Below are positions 55,868 through 64,000 of a stretch of DNA of 64,000 nucleotides, piece by piece. Both the position numbers and the translations under genes were made by a program. The stretch spans positions 1-64,000 of the IMG/VR virus record IMGVR_UViG_3300034374_007216; one strand, 5' to 3'. Position 1 is the first letter of the stretch. Each line of letters starts with the position of its first letter. This DNA is from a virus. The notes below the pieces were generated by a model. The model was not told where the DNA came from. It saw only the letters and a program-made list of their open reading frames with translations, and ran no database searches.

Positions 55868-57079
55868 ATGAAACTCTCAAAAGCGTGTGATTTAATCACA
55901 CTTATGCCAAAGATTTCCGCTTCGGATGTAACGAAAGAAGAGTGCATCGAACTATGGGAATTTTTAAACACCGATAAAAGATTATCAATGACTCAACACA
56001 TGTTGAAAATCAAGTTAGCCGATGAGTGTGGTGTATTTGTTGATAACCTCATCGAAGCGATGGATGATAAACCATTGTGTGAAGTTCTATCATGGGAAGC
56101 AGGTGATACAGGCAACGATGAGATAGAACTTATACACATCATGAACATCATGCGTAACGCTCATGCTCATGAAAGACATTGGATATTGGATTTATGTTTC
56201 AATCTATCAGCACCCCAATGTGAATTTGTTTGGAGATGGGCGTTAAATTACAGATGGAATTCTATACGCAACATCATGGTGAAGTGGCTTGACAAAGAAA
56301 GCAAACTGAATGAAACATACGACTTCGATACGAAACTTTCAGTCATTTACGACGGTTTAGATGTAGGTATGATAGATGAGGACTACGAGAAACTTGAGGC
56401 GTGGGCATCGAATGATGTACCAGAAAAGTATTGGTTTGTTACTGATTGCTCGACATTGATGTTTGTTAAGAATGGCATAGTTCGATGGCGAAACGGAAAA
56501 ATAAATACTGAGTATTCTATTGTTACCAGCAAAGATAATTCATCGGCATGGGTGTGGGAGAATCCAAAACAAACAGGGCTTTGGTGCAGTGAGGACACAG
56601 GACTATCTTTTGCTACATACAAAGAGCCATTAGATACATCGTGGATTCAATCAAGAATGTTATTAGAATCGTATGCGAAAGGCGGATTTTTAATTCATCA
56701 TAAAAATAAATACTACTTACTTACAAGTGGAACAAACACATTATACGCACAGGTTATGACTGTACAGAATTTGGATAAAGGAGGATATGAATTTGTTATC
56801 GGTTTTGTTGATGGTAGCGAGGTTGTTGATACGACGACACTCGTGATGGAACTATTACCATTTGAACTTGAGAGTGCTCTCAAAAGGAGGAAGGTCTATC
56901 CGAACATTAGACACGCATTCCATCCCATAGAAGATTGTTTAGTGGTGAAATTAAACTTTACATGGACAGTTGAAAAGGGGTGGCACATTGTTTTCGATAG
57001 TGTTGAAGATTCATACGGTATTGATAACATAGATGACATAGCGTATTTCTATTCGATAGTTGGTGATGATTATGAGTAA
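55868..57079 (+). CDS. Hypothetical helical/beta protein
   Basis: 403 residues from ATG 55868. The N-terminal 190 residues are helical and repeat-like (ELIHIMNIMRNAHAHERHWI, FNLSAPQCEFVWRWALNYRW). The C-terminal part is strand-rich, with many Trp and Tyr (RWRNGKINTEYSIVTSKDNS, YYLLTSGTNTLYAQVMTVQN). No motif recognised. It overlaps the next gene by 8 bases. Confidence 0.75.
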   Translation: MKLSKACDLITLMPKISASDVTKEECIELWEFLNTDKRLSMTQHMLKIKLADECGVFVDNLIEAMDDKPLCEVLSWEAGDTGNDEIELIHIMNIMRNAHAHERHWILDLCFNLSAPQCEFVWRWALNYRWNSIRNIMVKWLDKESKLNETYDFDTKLSVIYDGLDVGMIDEDYEKLEAWASNDVPEKYWFVTDCSTLMFVKNGIVRWRNGKINTEYSIVTSKDNSSAWVWENPKQTGLWCSEDTGLSFATYKEPLDTSWIQSRMLLESYAKGGFLIHHKNKYYLLTSGTNTLYAQVMTVQNLDKGGYEFVIGFVDGSEVVDTTTLVMELLPFELESALKRRKVYPNIRHAFHPIEDCLVVKLNFTWTVEKGWHIVFDSVEDSYGIDNIDDIAYFYSIVGDDYE

Positions 57080-57482
57080 TGTAGCATACATAGGATTGGG
57101 TTTAATTCTTAATAAAATTAGATACCATACTGTAGTTGCTATTCGCAAAGGTGGGTATGGGTACAAGGCGAGATGTTACATTAAGCGTATGAAGTGCAGT
57201 GATGAACAATTGAAGTGTATGGAAATATGGGCTAACATGCATGGCTTGACGCTAATGGAAACCACCAAAATAGAAAACAAAGAAAATTTGGTTAAGTGGT
57301 TAGATGTGCTTGAGCCTTACATACATCTTTTAGACTCGGATATAAGAAAAGGCTATCTTAGAGTGAAGTGGATGTGTGAGAATCCCATGCCACGCATACC
57401 CAAAAACATGCATAGGTATTGGAATCAATTCTATGATTGGGTAAGAGCATGGGATGCATACAACGAGGAAATTGATGATTAG
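57072..57482 (+). CDS. Hypothetical protein, possibly a decayed LAGLIDADG-like fold
   Basis: 136 residues from ATG 57072, after GGTGATGATT. VAYIGLGLILNKIRYHTVVA and ENKENLVKWLDVLEPYIHLL loosely follow the first strand-helix and late helix of LAGLIDADG endonucleases, but the acidic catalytic residues are absent. The likeness may be chance. The end is Trp/Tyr-rich. The stop codon abuts the next promoter. Confidence 0.7.
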   Translation: MSNVAYIGLGLILNKIRYHTVVAIRKGGYGYKARCYIKRMKCSDEQLKCMEIWANMHGLTLMETTKIENKENLVKWLDVLEPYIHLLDSDIRKGYLRVKWMCENPMPRIPKNMHRYWNQFYDWVRAWDAYNEEIDD

Positions 57483-57502
57483 TATTTAAACTAACTAAGA
57501 AA
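57481..57502 (+). promoter_or_regulatory. Early-type promoter, copy 8
   Basis: Exact AGTATTTAAACTAACTAAG plus AAA, starting on the stop codon of the preceding gene and 17 bases before the clamp-loader ATG. It therefore drives the replication operon. Confidence 0.88.
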
Positions 57503-57519
57503 AAAGGGGTTGAGAAAAA

Positions 57520-58449
57520 ATGACTTGGAATGAATTGATACGACCACAAACGCCACAAGAAATTGTTGGCAACGATGAGTTTGTCCTTGACGCTCAAGAG
57601 TGGGAGAGAACGGGGCAATACCCATCTGCTCTCCTATTTATTGGTGAATCGGGAACAGGTAAATCAAGTGCGGCCCATGTCATTGTACGCTCCCTGCTTG
57701 GAAAGTATCACAACGATATGAATGTCCTTTGGACAAACGCAAGCGACGATAGAGGTATTGCTTACATTCGTGAGGAATTGAAGGACTTTGTTCGTTTGCG
57801 AGGTATCGGTGTAAAGCGAAAACCTGTAGTATTGGATGAGGCTGATGGGCTTACTCCTACGGCACAAGACGCTTTGCGTGGTATTATGGAACAATATTCC
57901 GAGAGTATTGTCTTCATACTAACGGCTAACTATGGCGATAAAATTAGACCTGCTATCAAAAGCAGATGTACAACATACATTTTCAATCGCTTGTCGCCGG
58001 AGCAGGGGGCTTCTCACCTTCACAGACTTACAGAATCATGCGGTGCTCCTGTTGATTGGACTCCGTATTATGGCGATGTTGTAAAGTATCACGATGGCGA
58101 CCTCCGAGCCGCCATCAATACACTTGAACGCATTCCTAAAACAGCAGACGCTATTCAAAGATTCGTCATTGAGGATAATGACGATTGGTGGGATTACATA
58201 CCAGAAAACAAGTGGAATGAACTTCGTAAGCAAATGCTTACATTATTAAATTCAACGGGCGATAGGTTGGCCTTCATGAACAACTTCCATCGTAGCACGA
58301 GGAAACACTTTGACACAGATGCAGATACTACATTTGCTGTCATGTCGGTGTATGGTGATATGATGAGGTATGTGTATGAGTGGGGTGGCAGTGACATCTC
58401 ATTCGTGGAAGTGCTTGTAGCACGATTGAAAAAGGAAATTGGTGAATGA
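57520..58449 (+). CDS. rfcS: Clamp loader small subunit (RFC-S-like AAA+ ATPase)
   Basis: 309 residues, close to the family's 315-330. WNELIRPQTPQEIVGNDEFV is the usual RFC start (W-x-x-x-Y-R-P-x-x); Walker A GESGTGKSS (42-50); Walker B VVLDEADGL (103-111) with D-E-A-D; sensor-1 LTANYGDKI; Arg-finger SRC motif (148-150). It loads the PCNA-like clamp, encoded at 60916, on primer ends. No separate RFC large subunit is seen in the window, so it may act alone or with host RFC-L. Next gene starts one base after the stop. Confidence 0.93.
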   Translation: MTWNELIRPQTPQEIVGNDEFVLDAQEWERTGQYPSALLFIGESGTGKSSAAHVIVRSLLGKYHNDMNVLWTNASDDRGIAYIREELKDFVRLRGIGVKRKPVVLDEADGLTPTAQDALRGIMEQYSESIVFILTANYGDKIRPAIKSRCTTYIFNRLSPEQGASHLHRLTESCGAPVDWTPYYGDVVKYHDGDLRAAINTLERIPKTADAIQRFVIEDNDDWWDYIPENKWNELRKQMLTLLNSTGDRLAFMNNFHRSTRKHFDTDADTTFAVMSVYGDMMRYVYEWGGSDISFVEVLVARLKKEIGE

Positions 58450-58450
58450 A

Positions 58451-59785
58451 ATGACTAATTGGGAAACAGAAGATGAATATGGAGATATAGAAGAGGTTGA
58501 GGCTCAAGGCTTTGGTGCATCCGAAGCACCTGCTGAGAAATCAATCCTTCCGAATGAGGTAATGAGTCGTATTTCGGCTTATGCTGAACGAACAGGAAAA
58601 AGTGTAGTTGAGGCTACACAGGAGTTTTATGCTGACATTGAGAAGCATTACGGTTGTACCGAGCCGAGCCAAGAAGATGAAGAACTGCTTATTGATTGGG
58701 CAGAACAATTCTTTGTTGAAACACGAAAAAGAAGTGGTGGTGCAAGTAGCAAACTACAGACCTTTGTAGGTTGCTTCGTTGGTATGGCTGACAAAAAGGC
58801 TGACCGACTAAAGAACATTGTGGCGGCGAACCTTAAGTTGTTTAAGGAAAACCCGAATGAAGCAATCTCATCCGGCAGACTCGGTGCGTTTGAGAAAGGC
58901 GACAACGGCAAATGGACTCTCGTAACCAAAGAGGGTACAAAGGAATTAGATACACCTACAAGTGAAACACCACAATACTCTATCAAAGTGGGAAGTGATT
59001 TAGTTTGTTTGACAACATACAACAACGACCCTTCCCCTTATGTGAAAATGGGGAGATACTTTTACTTCTTAGGTGATGAAGAAGAAAACTTTGTGAAGAA
59101 TGGTTCGATACGCTTGTGGCGTATTGACATGACAGGTAAAAATGTCTATCTCAAAGTTGATGTTGGGCGACCTTGTAAAATTCAAGTAACTCCACCAAGA
59201 GATAATGCAGGTGAGGCATTCCAAGATGTACTCGGTACATACGATGATGTTGATATTACTTACACAGATGAGTTCGTTTCGGACAACCTACGACCATTAC
59301 TACACCCATCTCGATTTTGGACTAATCCGGAATTTCATGACTTGTTCGTTTCTATTGATGAACTTGAAGAAGCATACGAAGAAAGAAAGTTGTTTGCTAA
59401 CATTGAGGGAGAGCGTAAATCATACGGTCCTCTCGTCATTACAAAAGGTACAATCAATCGCTTGAACACTGAACCTCGTGATAGCGACTATGATGATGAG
59501 GGTCATAACTACAACATGACACTCAACAGCAACATTACAGGCGACATTGACTGTTGGATTCCGGGTGCAGTTGGTAAATGTAGCGAACCGTTCCGAGCAC
59601 ATTGGGGTGAAGATTCATACCTGTACGCTGAGAAATCCACCGTCTTCGTATTCGGCAGAATCGGTATGAAGACAAAGGATGGTCTTACATCACCCAAACT
59701 CACAGTGTTTGGCATCTATGCCGACCCACGACGCTCACGAGAGCGTATCACAGGCGGCGATACAGGAGTAGGTCAATTCGATTAG
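58451..59785 (+). CDS. Candidate single-stranded DNA-binding (RPA-like) protein
   Basis: 444 residues from ATG 58451, after GGTGAATGAA. Acidic N-terminus; a helical region to about residue 120; then strand-rich parts (YSIKVGSDLVCLTTYNND, IRLWRIDMTGKNVYLKVDVG, SYGPLVITKGTINRL, TVFVFGRIGMKTKDG, KLTVFGIYADPRR) compatible with two or more OB folds. It lies between the clamp loader and the RecA-fold ATPase, where viruses usually keep the ssDNA-binding protein. No Cys4 zinc motif. Role inferred from fold impression and position. Confidence 0.75.
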   Translation: MTNWETEDEYGDIEEVEAQGFGASEAPAEKSILPNEVMSRISAYAERTGKSVVEATQEFYADIEKHYGCTEPSQEDEELLIDWAEQFFVETRKRSGGASSKLQTFVGCFVGMADKKADRLKNIVAANLKLFKENPNEAISSGRLGAFEKGDNGKWTLVTKEGTKELDTPTSETPQYSIKVGSDLVCLTTYNNDPSPYVKMGRYFYFLGDEEENFVKNGSIRLWRIDMTGKNVYLKVDVGRPCKIQVTPPRDNAGEAFQDVLGTYDDVDITYTDEFVSDNLRPLLHPSRFWTNPEFHDLFVSIDELEEAYEERKLFANIEGERKSYGPLVITKGTINRLNTEPRDSDYDDEGHNYNMTLNSNITGDIDCWIPGAVGKCSEPFRAHWGEDSYLYAEKSTVFVFGRIGMKTKDGLTSPKLTVFGIYADPRRSRERITGGDTGVGQFD

Positions 59786-59796
59786 GAGTAATAAAT

Positions 59797-60777
59797 ATGG
59801 CAGGTTTTGGAGCAACAGTAAAAGTTGAAGAAGAGAAAGAAGTACAAGAAGAGAAACCAACAAAGAGTGCATCAGCACCCAAGTTGAGTAACGGCGACCC
59901 ATTCGCACATCTTCGTAACGAAGAAGCGAACATGGTTGATGAAAAAATTACTCATCATTTTGTTGGAATTTGTGGGCATGATGGTACAGGTAAGTCGGGT
60001 ATTGTTCTCGACGCATTCAACCAATACATGCAGAAGAATCCCGATGCAGAACTACACTCGATTGATTTCGATATGGGTGTAGCAATGCTTAACTCGGCTA
60101 TCACGAACAACCCTAACATCAAGTCATGGAAGGCTTGGCAGATGGGTGTTACAGACCGTACCGCATACGATTATCCGGGTACACATCAGCGTGTTATGGA
60201 AATCATACGATACATCTTACAGCGTGTTGAAAGAGAAGGTGCTCCGGTATGGGGCGTACTCATTAGTGGTATTGACTCATGGCTTGAGGTATGTACCAAC
60301 AACATGCGTATCATTGATTTGGGTTTGGCTAAAGATGGTATCGAAGCCGCCGACAATCGTGGTGCGGGTGAAGCAAAGCGTGTTGAGCGACAATCCGATT
60401 GGGCTATTCGTAACACTCGATTCCACCAACTTACAGCACTATCTCGTAGTCTTGTAAGAGCAGGTGTTCGTGTGTATTGGGAAACCCATCTTCGTAACAC
60501 CAACTTTTCGTACAATCAAGATTCATCAAGTAACACTTCGTGGCAACCCGAATGGGAAAAGAAAACGAACAACTACTTGCCTACAATCATTTGGACAGAA
60601 CAAGAGTTGCACTACGACGATGAAGGTGAACTTGTCAAGACTGAATACAAAGCACGATTCCACAAGTGTAAAACGAATCCAGCACTTCAAGACCAAGTGC
60701 GTACCATATTCGTTACACAACCAGATGGAGAACCACAGTGGTTCGGCTTGCCCGAACTATACGATGGTAGTTTGTGA
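59797..60777 (+). CDS. RecA-fold ATPase (RadA/RadB or Sak4 type)
   Basis: 326 residues. A charged N-terminal tail of about 50 residues precedes the ATPase core: Walker A GHDGTGKSG (60-68), LHSIDFDMGVAMLN, Walker B-type WGVLISGIDSWLE, and a polar C-terminal part. This resembles phage Sak4/AAA_24 and archaeal RadB-like recombinases, which load on ssDNA with the SSB and promote annealing or strand exchange. It lacks the N-terminal helix-hairpin-helix domain of cellular RadA. Co-operonic with the clamp loader. Confidence 0.82.
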   Translation: MAGFGATVKVEEEKEVQEEKPTKSASAPKLSNGDPFAHLRNEEANMVDEKITHHFVGICGHDGTGKSGIVLDAFNQYMQKNPDAELHSIDFDMGVAMLNSAITNNPNIKSWKAWQMGVTDRTAYDYPGTHQRVMEIIRYILQRVEREGAPVWGVLISGIDSWLEVCTNNMRIIDLGLAKDGIEAADNRGAGEAKRVERQSDWAIRNTRFHQLTALSRSLVRAGVRVYWETHLRNTNFSYNQDSSSNTSWQPEWEKKTNNYLPTIIWTEQELHYDDEGELVKTEYKARFHKCKTNPALQDQVRTIFVTQPDGEPQWFGLPELYDGSL

Positions 60778-60915
60778 TATTCACTCTCTATGGGATTACC
60801 ATGAGTGAAAAAAATGGTTTTGTGGGGGTAATAAACGGAAGAGGCTCAACCTACTCACAGGGGGATTTTATCATTTTCATCTCCTTTCCGTTTTCCATTT
60901 TTTTGAGGCGATAAT

Positions 60916-61668
60916 ATGACACATGTTTTAGTTGATAGGAAAAAGTTTCTTGACTTTTTATCTTGCTTCGGCAAGAGTGCTACAGATTTACGATTAGATT
61001 GTACAACATCAAGAATTACGGGTGAAATAGCATTTGCTCAGTATTTCTTTAGGCGACAGTTTAACGGTGCTACAGTCAAAGAAGAAGGCACGCTACACAT
61101 TGTTTTCTTAGAAAAGGTAATTGCTTTCTTGAAGGCGAGCAAACAACCAACAGTTGAATTTCGACAAGTAAGTGTAGCAAAGCCCATACACATTGAAAGT
61201 GGCGGCAACAAGATACAACTGCCAAGCAGTGATGACATCATATCAGCAAGCAAAGTGCCTGTTGTGAAAAGAATGCTCGACAAATCTTTGAAGAACAATT
61301 GGACATCATTTGCAGAAGATGAACTTACAGTACACGCTTCTATAGAAACTAAGGATTTAATTTCTCTTTCTTCAATGAAGAGTTTGGTATCGGATAATGC
61401 TGAATACAAACTTCGTGTTCATTGCGGTGAGAAAGAGTTTGGTATCATTGCAGGTAAAGCAATTAGTGGTCGAATATTTACCACTATTCCAACAAATGAT
61501 TGCGATGGCCCGAACACTACTATCTCATCGAACTTTGGTAAGTGGTTGCCTACTTGTTTCATGTATCTCGATGACGGTCATGCAAGAGTACACATGGGTC
61601 AAGATACCGTTGTCATCTTTGAACAAGATAATACTTTACTCATGATAATAAACGAAAGTGATTTTTGA
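60916..61668 (+). CDS. pcn: PCNA-like sliding clamp
   Basis: 250 residues, the standard PCNA length. FLDFLSCFGKSATDLRLDCT, VKEEGTLHIVFLEKVIAFLK, the KIQLPS region, an inter-domain stretch, then ELTVHASIETKDLISLSSMK, DNAEYKLRVHCGEKEFGIIA and ARVHMGQDTVVIFEQDNTLL show the two-domain repeat typical of PCNA. It is quite diverged. It encircles DNA and tethers the polymerase. A 138-base gap upstream holds no early-type promoter; GAGGCGATAAT precedes the ATG. ATG of polB overlaps its stop. Confidence 0.8.
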   Translation: MTHVLVDRKKFLDFLSCFGKSATDLRLDCTTSRITGEIAFAQYFFRRQFNGATVKEEGTLHIVFLEKVIAFLKASKQPTVEFRQVSVAKPIHIESGGNKIQLPSSDDIISASKVPVVKRMLDKSLKNNWTSFAEDELTVHASIETKDLISLSSMKSLVSDNAEYKLRVHCGEKEFGIIAGKAISGRIFTTIPTNDCDGPNTTISSNFGKWLPTCFMYLDDGHARVHMGQDTVVIFEQDNTLLMIINESDF

Positions 61669-64000
61669 TGATTGTTGATTGGTTCTCGGAAGACCCGTAT
61701 GACCCGCCGACTATTTATGAGCGTACTCGTGATACTAACGGTAACTTACATGAAACATGGATTACCAGCGAAGATGAAGGATATGTTTATCCTTTCTGTT
61801 GGGTAAGGCAGAACGCTCCTACATGGGTACTGAATCGCCTTGTAAGAGCGAAAGCACGCATACAACACGACATAGTGGCGAAGGACATCAATGGATGCAA
61901 ACTATGGCGAGTTGATACGAACCATCCAAATGCAGTGTGGGAAATCAAAGAGATGTGTGAGAAGTGGACTTGCGAAGCAGACCTTCCCTATCTTGACCAA
62001 ATACTCATTCAAAGATACCCACATGGTATTCCAGAATTTGTACCTCGCAAGTGGTATTACGATATGGAATGGAAAACAGATGGTAAGGGGGAGATAACAG
62101 TTATCGCTGTTGTTGATACCCATACAGATACACCTGTTGTATTTTCATGGAGTAAAGAATCCCAACAGAAGTTCTTGACTGATGACAAATACATTGACAG
62201 GTATGGAGGCTACGAACTTCGGACTTATCCAAATGAAGATAGAATGCTCAAAGGATTCTTAGCACATCTCAAAGAATGCGACCCCGACATGCTCATTGCT
62301 CACGCAGGGGCGTGGGCTGACTTACCTAAATTGTATGAGCGTCTTGGTGATATGAGAAAGGACATGTCGCCGCTCGGTGTCTTTTTACCACCAAAGAAAA
62401 ACGGTGAAGGTTACAAAAGTACAGCACAACCAATCAAAGGCAGACTCGTATTTGATACTGCGGCGATGTCATCCGAAGGCAGTGGCTTTGAGGGTGTATG
62501 GCAGAAGTCGGGGCGGGGGCAAGCACAAGAGCGTAAGTTGAATTGGTTTGCTGTTGAATTAAACTTAGGACACAAACTTACCAATGAAATAGAAGGCATG
62601 ACTGTATTCAATGGTTGGGATGATTACTATGATGACTTCGTTGATTACTGTTTAGTTGATACTACTCTCCTTCGTGATATTGATGTAAAACTCAATTGTA
62701 CCGATTTCCACTTAGCCTTGCAGAAGGTTGCAGGTGTTCAGTTCGCAAGCACTCACAATGTATCACGATACTTCCGTGGGTTGATTGCTCGCATTACTGA
62801 TATGAAAGCACCGACGACATACAAAGAAACACGACCCGAACTACAGGCCGCATGGGTTATGCCACCAATTCCGGGCCGACATGAGAATGTAGCGTTAGTT
62901 GATTTTGCTTCGCTATATCCAAATATTATTTTATCAGCAAATCTTTGTTGGACTACGCTTACTGATAAGCCGGGTCCAAACACTCTCACTCTCGACATTC
63001 CACCTAAGTTAGATGACAAAGGTAATCACATTCCGGGTACGGGTGGGGTGTTCCATTGGCGACAGGACATTGAAGGTATTCTTCCAAAGGCAGTGCGTCA
63101 ATTACTCGCTTTGCGTAAATCATACAAGCAACGCATGAAAGACGCTACAGACCCCGACATCAAACTTGGTTATCACATGTTACAGATGGCGGTCAAGGTT
63201 GCGGTCAATGCTATCTATGGTATGGTGGGTATGAGTAAATTGCAGGGTGGATGGATAAGTTATCCTATCGCTCAATCAATTACTTATCTTGGTCGTAAGT
63301 CTATCACTATGCTTGTGGATAGAAGCGAAGAGATGGGTTATCGTGGTCTTGCAGGTCATACTGATTCTTGTTACATACAAGTTCCGTTTGATGAGGCTGA
63401 GGATGTAGCACAGAAACTTACAGATATTGCACAGAATGAAATGAATTTGAAATTCCTCGATGTTGAATTAGAAGCATTCTTCCCGTATTGGTTCACAGCC
63501 AATACTAAGAATCGTAACTTCGGCATCAAGTCCTACCCTCCCGAAGATGCGGGTGACATGAAGGTTACAGGTTATTCGTTGAAGGCATCGAATGCACCAC
63601 CGCTAACAAAAGAAATACTCATGAAAGTATTTACTATGATTTCAAACGGCGAAGAAGAGGATGCCATCTTTGATGAGGTTCGCCCTCACATCAAGCGTAC
63701 ATACAATGGTGAGCGTGAAATTGATGAGGCGGCATCGTATGGTCGCATACAAAAACATCTTGATGATTATGATGTAGTAGTGCCTAATCCAGCGAAGGCG
63801 GCACGCTATTCAAACAGATACTTAGGTACGAATTACGGAAAGAATGAGAGTGTCAAATGGGTATTCATTGATGGTGTACCAAATGGTCAAGATGTATGTA
63901 ATGTTATTGCTTACGACAAGGTGAAACAGTTGGAAGAATATTCTATAGATTGGTACACTGTGGTTGATAAGTGGATTAAGAAGAAATTAAAATCGGTGTA
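61668..64000 (+). CDS. polB: Family B DNA polymerase, 3' end beyond window
   Basis: 777 codons visible, open at the right edge; the ATG overlaps the clamp stop codon. Proofreading domain: Exo I YYDMEW (Asp132, Glu134), Exo II-type IAHAGAWADLP, Exo III-type YCLVDTTLL. Polymerase: motif A VDFASLYPNII (Asp412), motif B KVAVNAIYG (Lys510), motif C GHTDSCYI (residues 563-570), where the usual first Asp of DTDS is His564 and Asp566 remains. This is the replicative enzyme. The set PolB, PCNA, RFC-S is of archaeal type. The missing C-terminus should hold the thumb and a PIP box. Confidence 0.95.
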   Translation, partial: MIVDWFSEDPYDPPTIYERTRDTNGNLHETWITSEDEGYVYPFCWVRQNAPTWVLNRLVRAKARIQHDIVAKDINGCKLWRVDTNHPNAVWEIKEMCEKWTCEADLPYLDQILIQRYPHGIPEFVPRKWYYDMEWKTDGKGEITVIAVVDTHTDTPVVFSWSKESQQKFLTDDKYIDRYGGYELRTYPNEDRMLKGFLAHLKECDPDMLIAHAGAWADLPKLYERLGDMRKDMSPLGVFLPPKKNGEGYKSTAQPIKGRLVFDTAAMSSEGSGFEGVWQKSGRGQAQERKLNWFAVELNLGHKLTNEIEGMTVFNGWDDYYDDFVDYCLVDTTLLRDIDVKLNCTDFHLALQKVAGVQFASTHNVSRYFRGLIARITDMKAPTTYKETRPELQAAWVMPPIPGRHENVALVDFASLYPNIILSANLCWTTLTDKPGPNTLTLDIPPKLDDKGNHIPGTGGVFHWRQDIEGILPKAVRQLLALRKSYKQRMKDATDPDIKLGYHMLQMAVKVAVNAIYGMVGMSKLQGGWISYPIAQSITYLGRKSITMLVDRSEEMGYRGLAGHTDSCYIQVPFDEAEDVAQKLTDIAQNEMNLKFLDVELEAFFPYWFTANTKNRNFGIKSYPPEDAGDMKVTGYSLKASNAPPLTKEILMKVFTMISNGEEEDAIFDEVRPHIKRTYNGEREIDEAASYGRIQKHLDDYDVVVPNPAKAARYSNRYLGTNYGKNESVKWVFIDGVPNGQDVCNVIAYDKVKQLEEYSIDWYTVVDKWIKKKLKSV

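Noticed and set aside
57072-57482. Second LAGLIDADG endonuclease
   Set aside because: Only a loose match to the first strand-helix; the acidic motif is absent. Kept as a hypothetical protein.
60778-60915. Terminator or promoter between the RecA-fold gene and PCNA
   Set aside because: AAACGGAA and TTCCGTTT form a possible 8-base stem but with a loop of about 50 bases, and no early-type promoter is present; too weak to call.
1-64000. tRNA genes, rRNA genes, CRISPR arrays, integrase or transposase genes
   Set aside because: Looked for by eye on both strands. No cloverleaf-like segment with CCA-type ends, no regularly spaced identical repeats with unique spacers, and no tyrosine/serine recombinase or DDE motifs were found.

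Overview
The window looks like about 64 kb of a tailed, HK97-type double-stranded DNA virus of an archaeon, most likely a marine euryarchaeon (a magrovirus-like virus of Marine Group II). That assignment is inference. It rests on three things seen here: an HK97-style head module (prohead protease, major capsid protein, portal, large terminase), an archaeal/eukaryotic-type replication set (family B DNA polymerase, RFC-like clamp loader, PCNA-like clamp, RecA/RadA-fold ATPase), and repeated archaeal-style TATA promoters with short Shine-Dalgarno leaders. Both ends are inside genes, so the genome is incomplete here.

Layout. Positions 1-28524 are a leftward block. It holds head, packaging and internal-virion-like genes, mostly joined by ATGA-type overlaps, plus an Arf/Ras-like GTPase, an AbrB-type protein and three small membrane proteins. 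Positions 25.5-34.8 kb form an accessory zone. It carries multi-module proteins, GNAT-like and ParB-like proteins, a glycine-zipper protein and a full-length HMG-CoA lyase-like enzyme, and it lies between two copies of a long inverted-repeat, AT-rich element that are candidate replication origins. A GC-rich non-coding island (32.7-33.2 kb) follows. From 33220 to the right edge all genes point right. They form operons that each begin with the same 22-base promoter (AGTATTTAAACTAACTAAG plus AAA), of which eight full copies are present. These operons carry many small genes, a SMARCAL1/HARP-like SNF2 helicase, two CX5R phosphatases, a cytosine methyltransferase-like protein and finally the replication genes ending in PolB.

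The most unusual signal is a short helix-like motif, roughly (S/G)-E-P-M-D-x-A-W-x-L-L-K. It occurs 14 times in nine otherwise unrelated proteins. In small proteins it sits at the very N-terminus (GNAT-like, ParB-like, HipA/PI4K-like kinase, Cys-rich); in three large proteins it recurs internally. It could be a virion-packaging or delivery tag, or the joint of a processed polyprotein. Other notable items are a degenerate ATP-dependent DNA-ligase-like domain inside a 1910-residue protein of the head block, zinc ribbons inside the portal, a LAGLIDADG endonuclease domain fused to the neighbour of the portal, and a tandem family of genes with an identical MIDTDKY start.

Gene starts were chosen from Shine-Dalgarno-like sequences and start/stop overlaps. 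ATG, GTG and TTG all appear to be used. No database search was possible; family assignments come from motifs read by eye.
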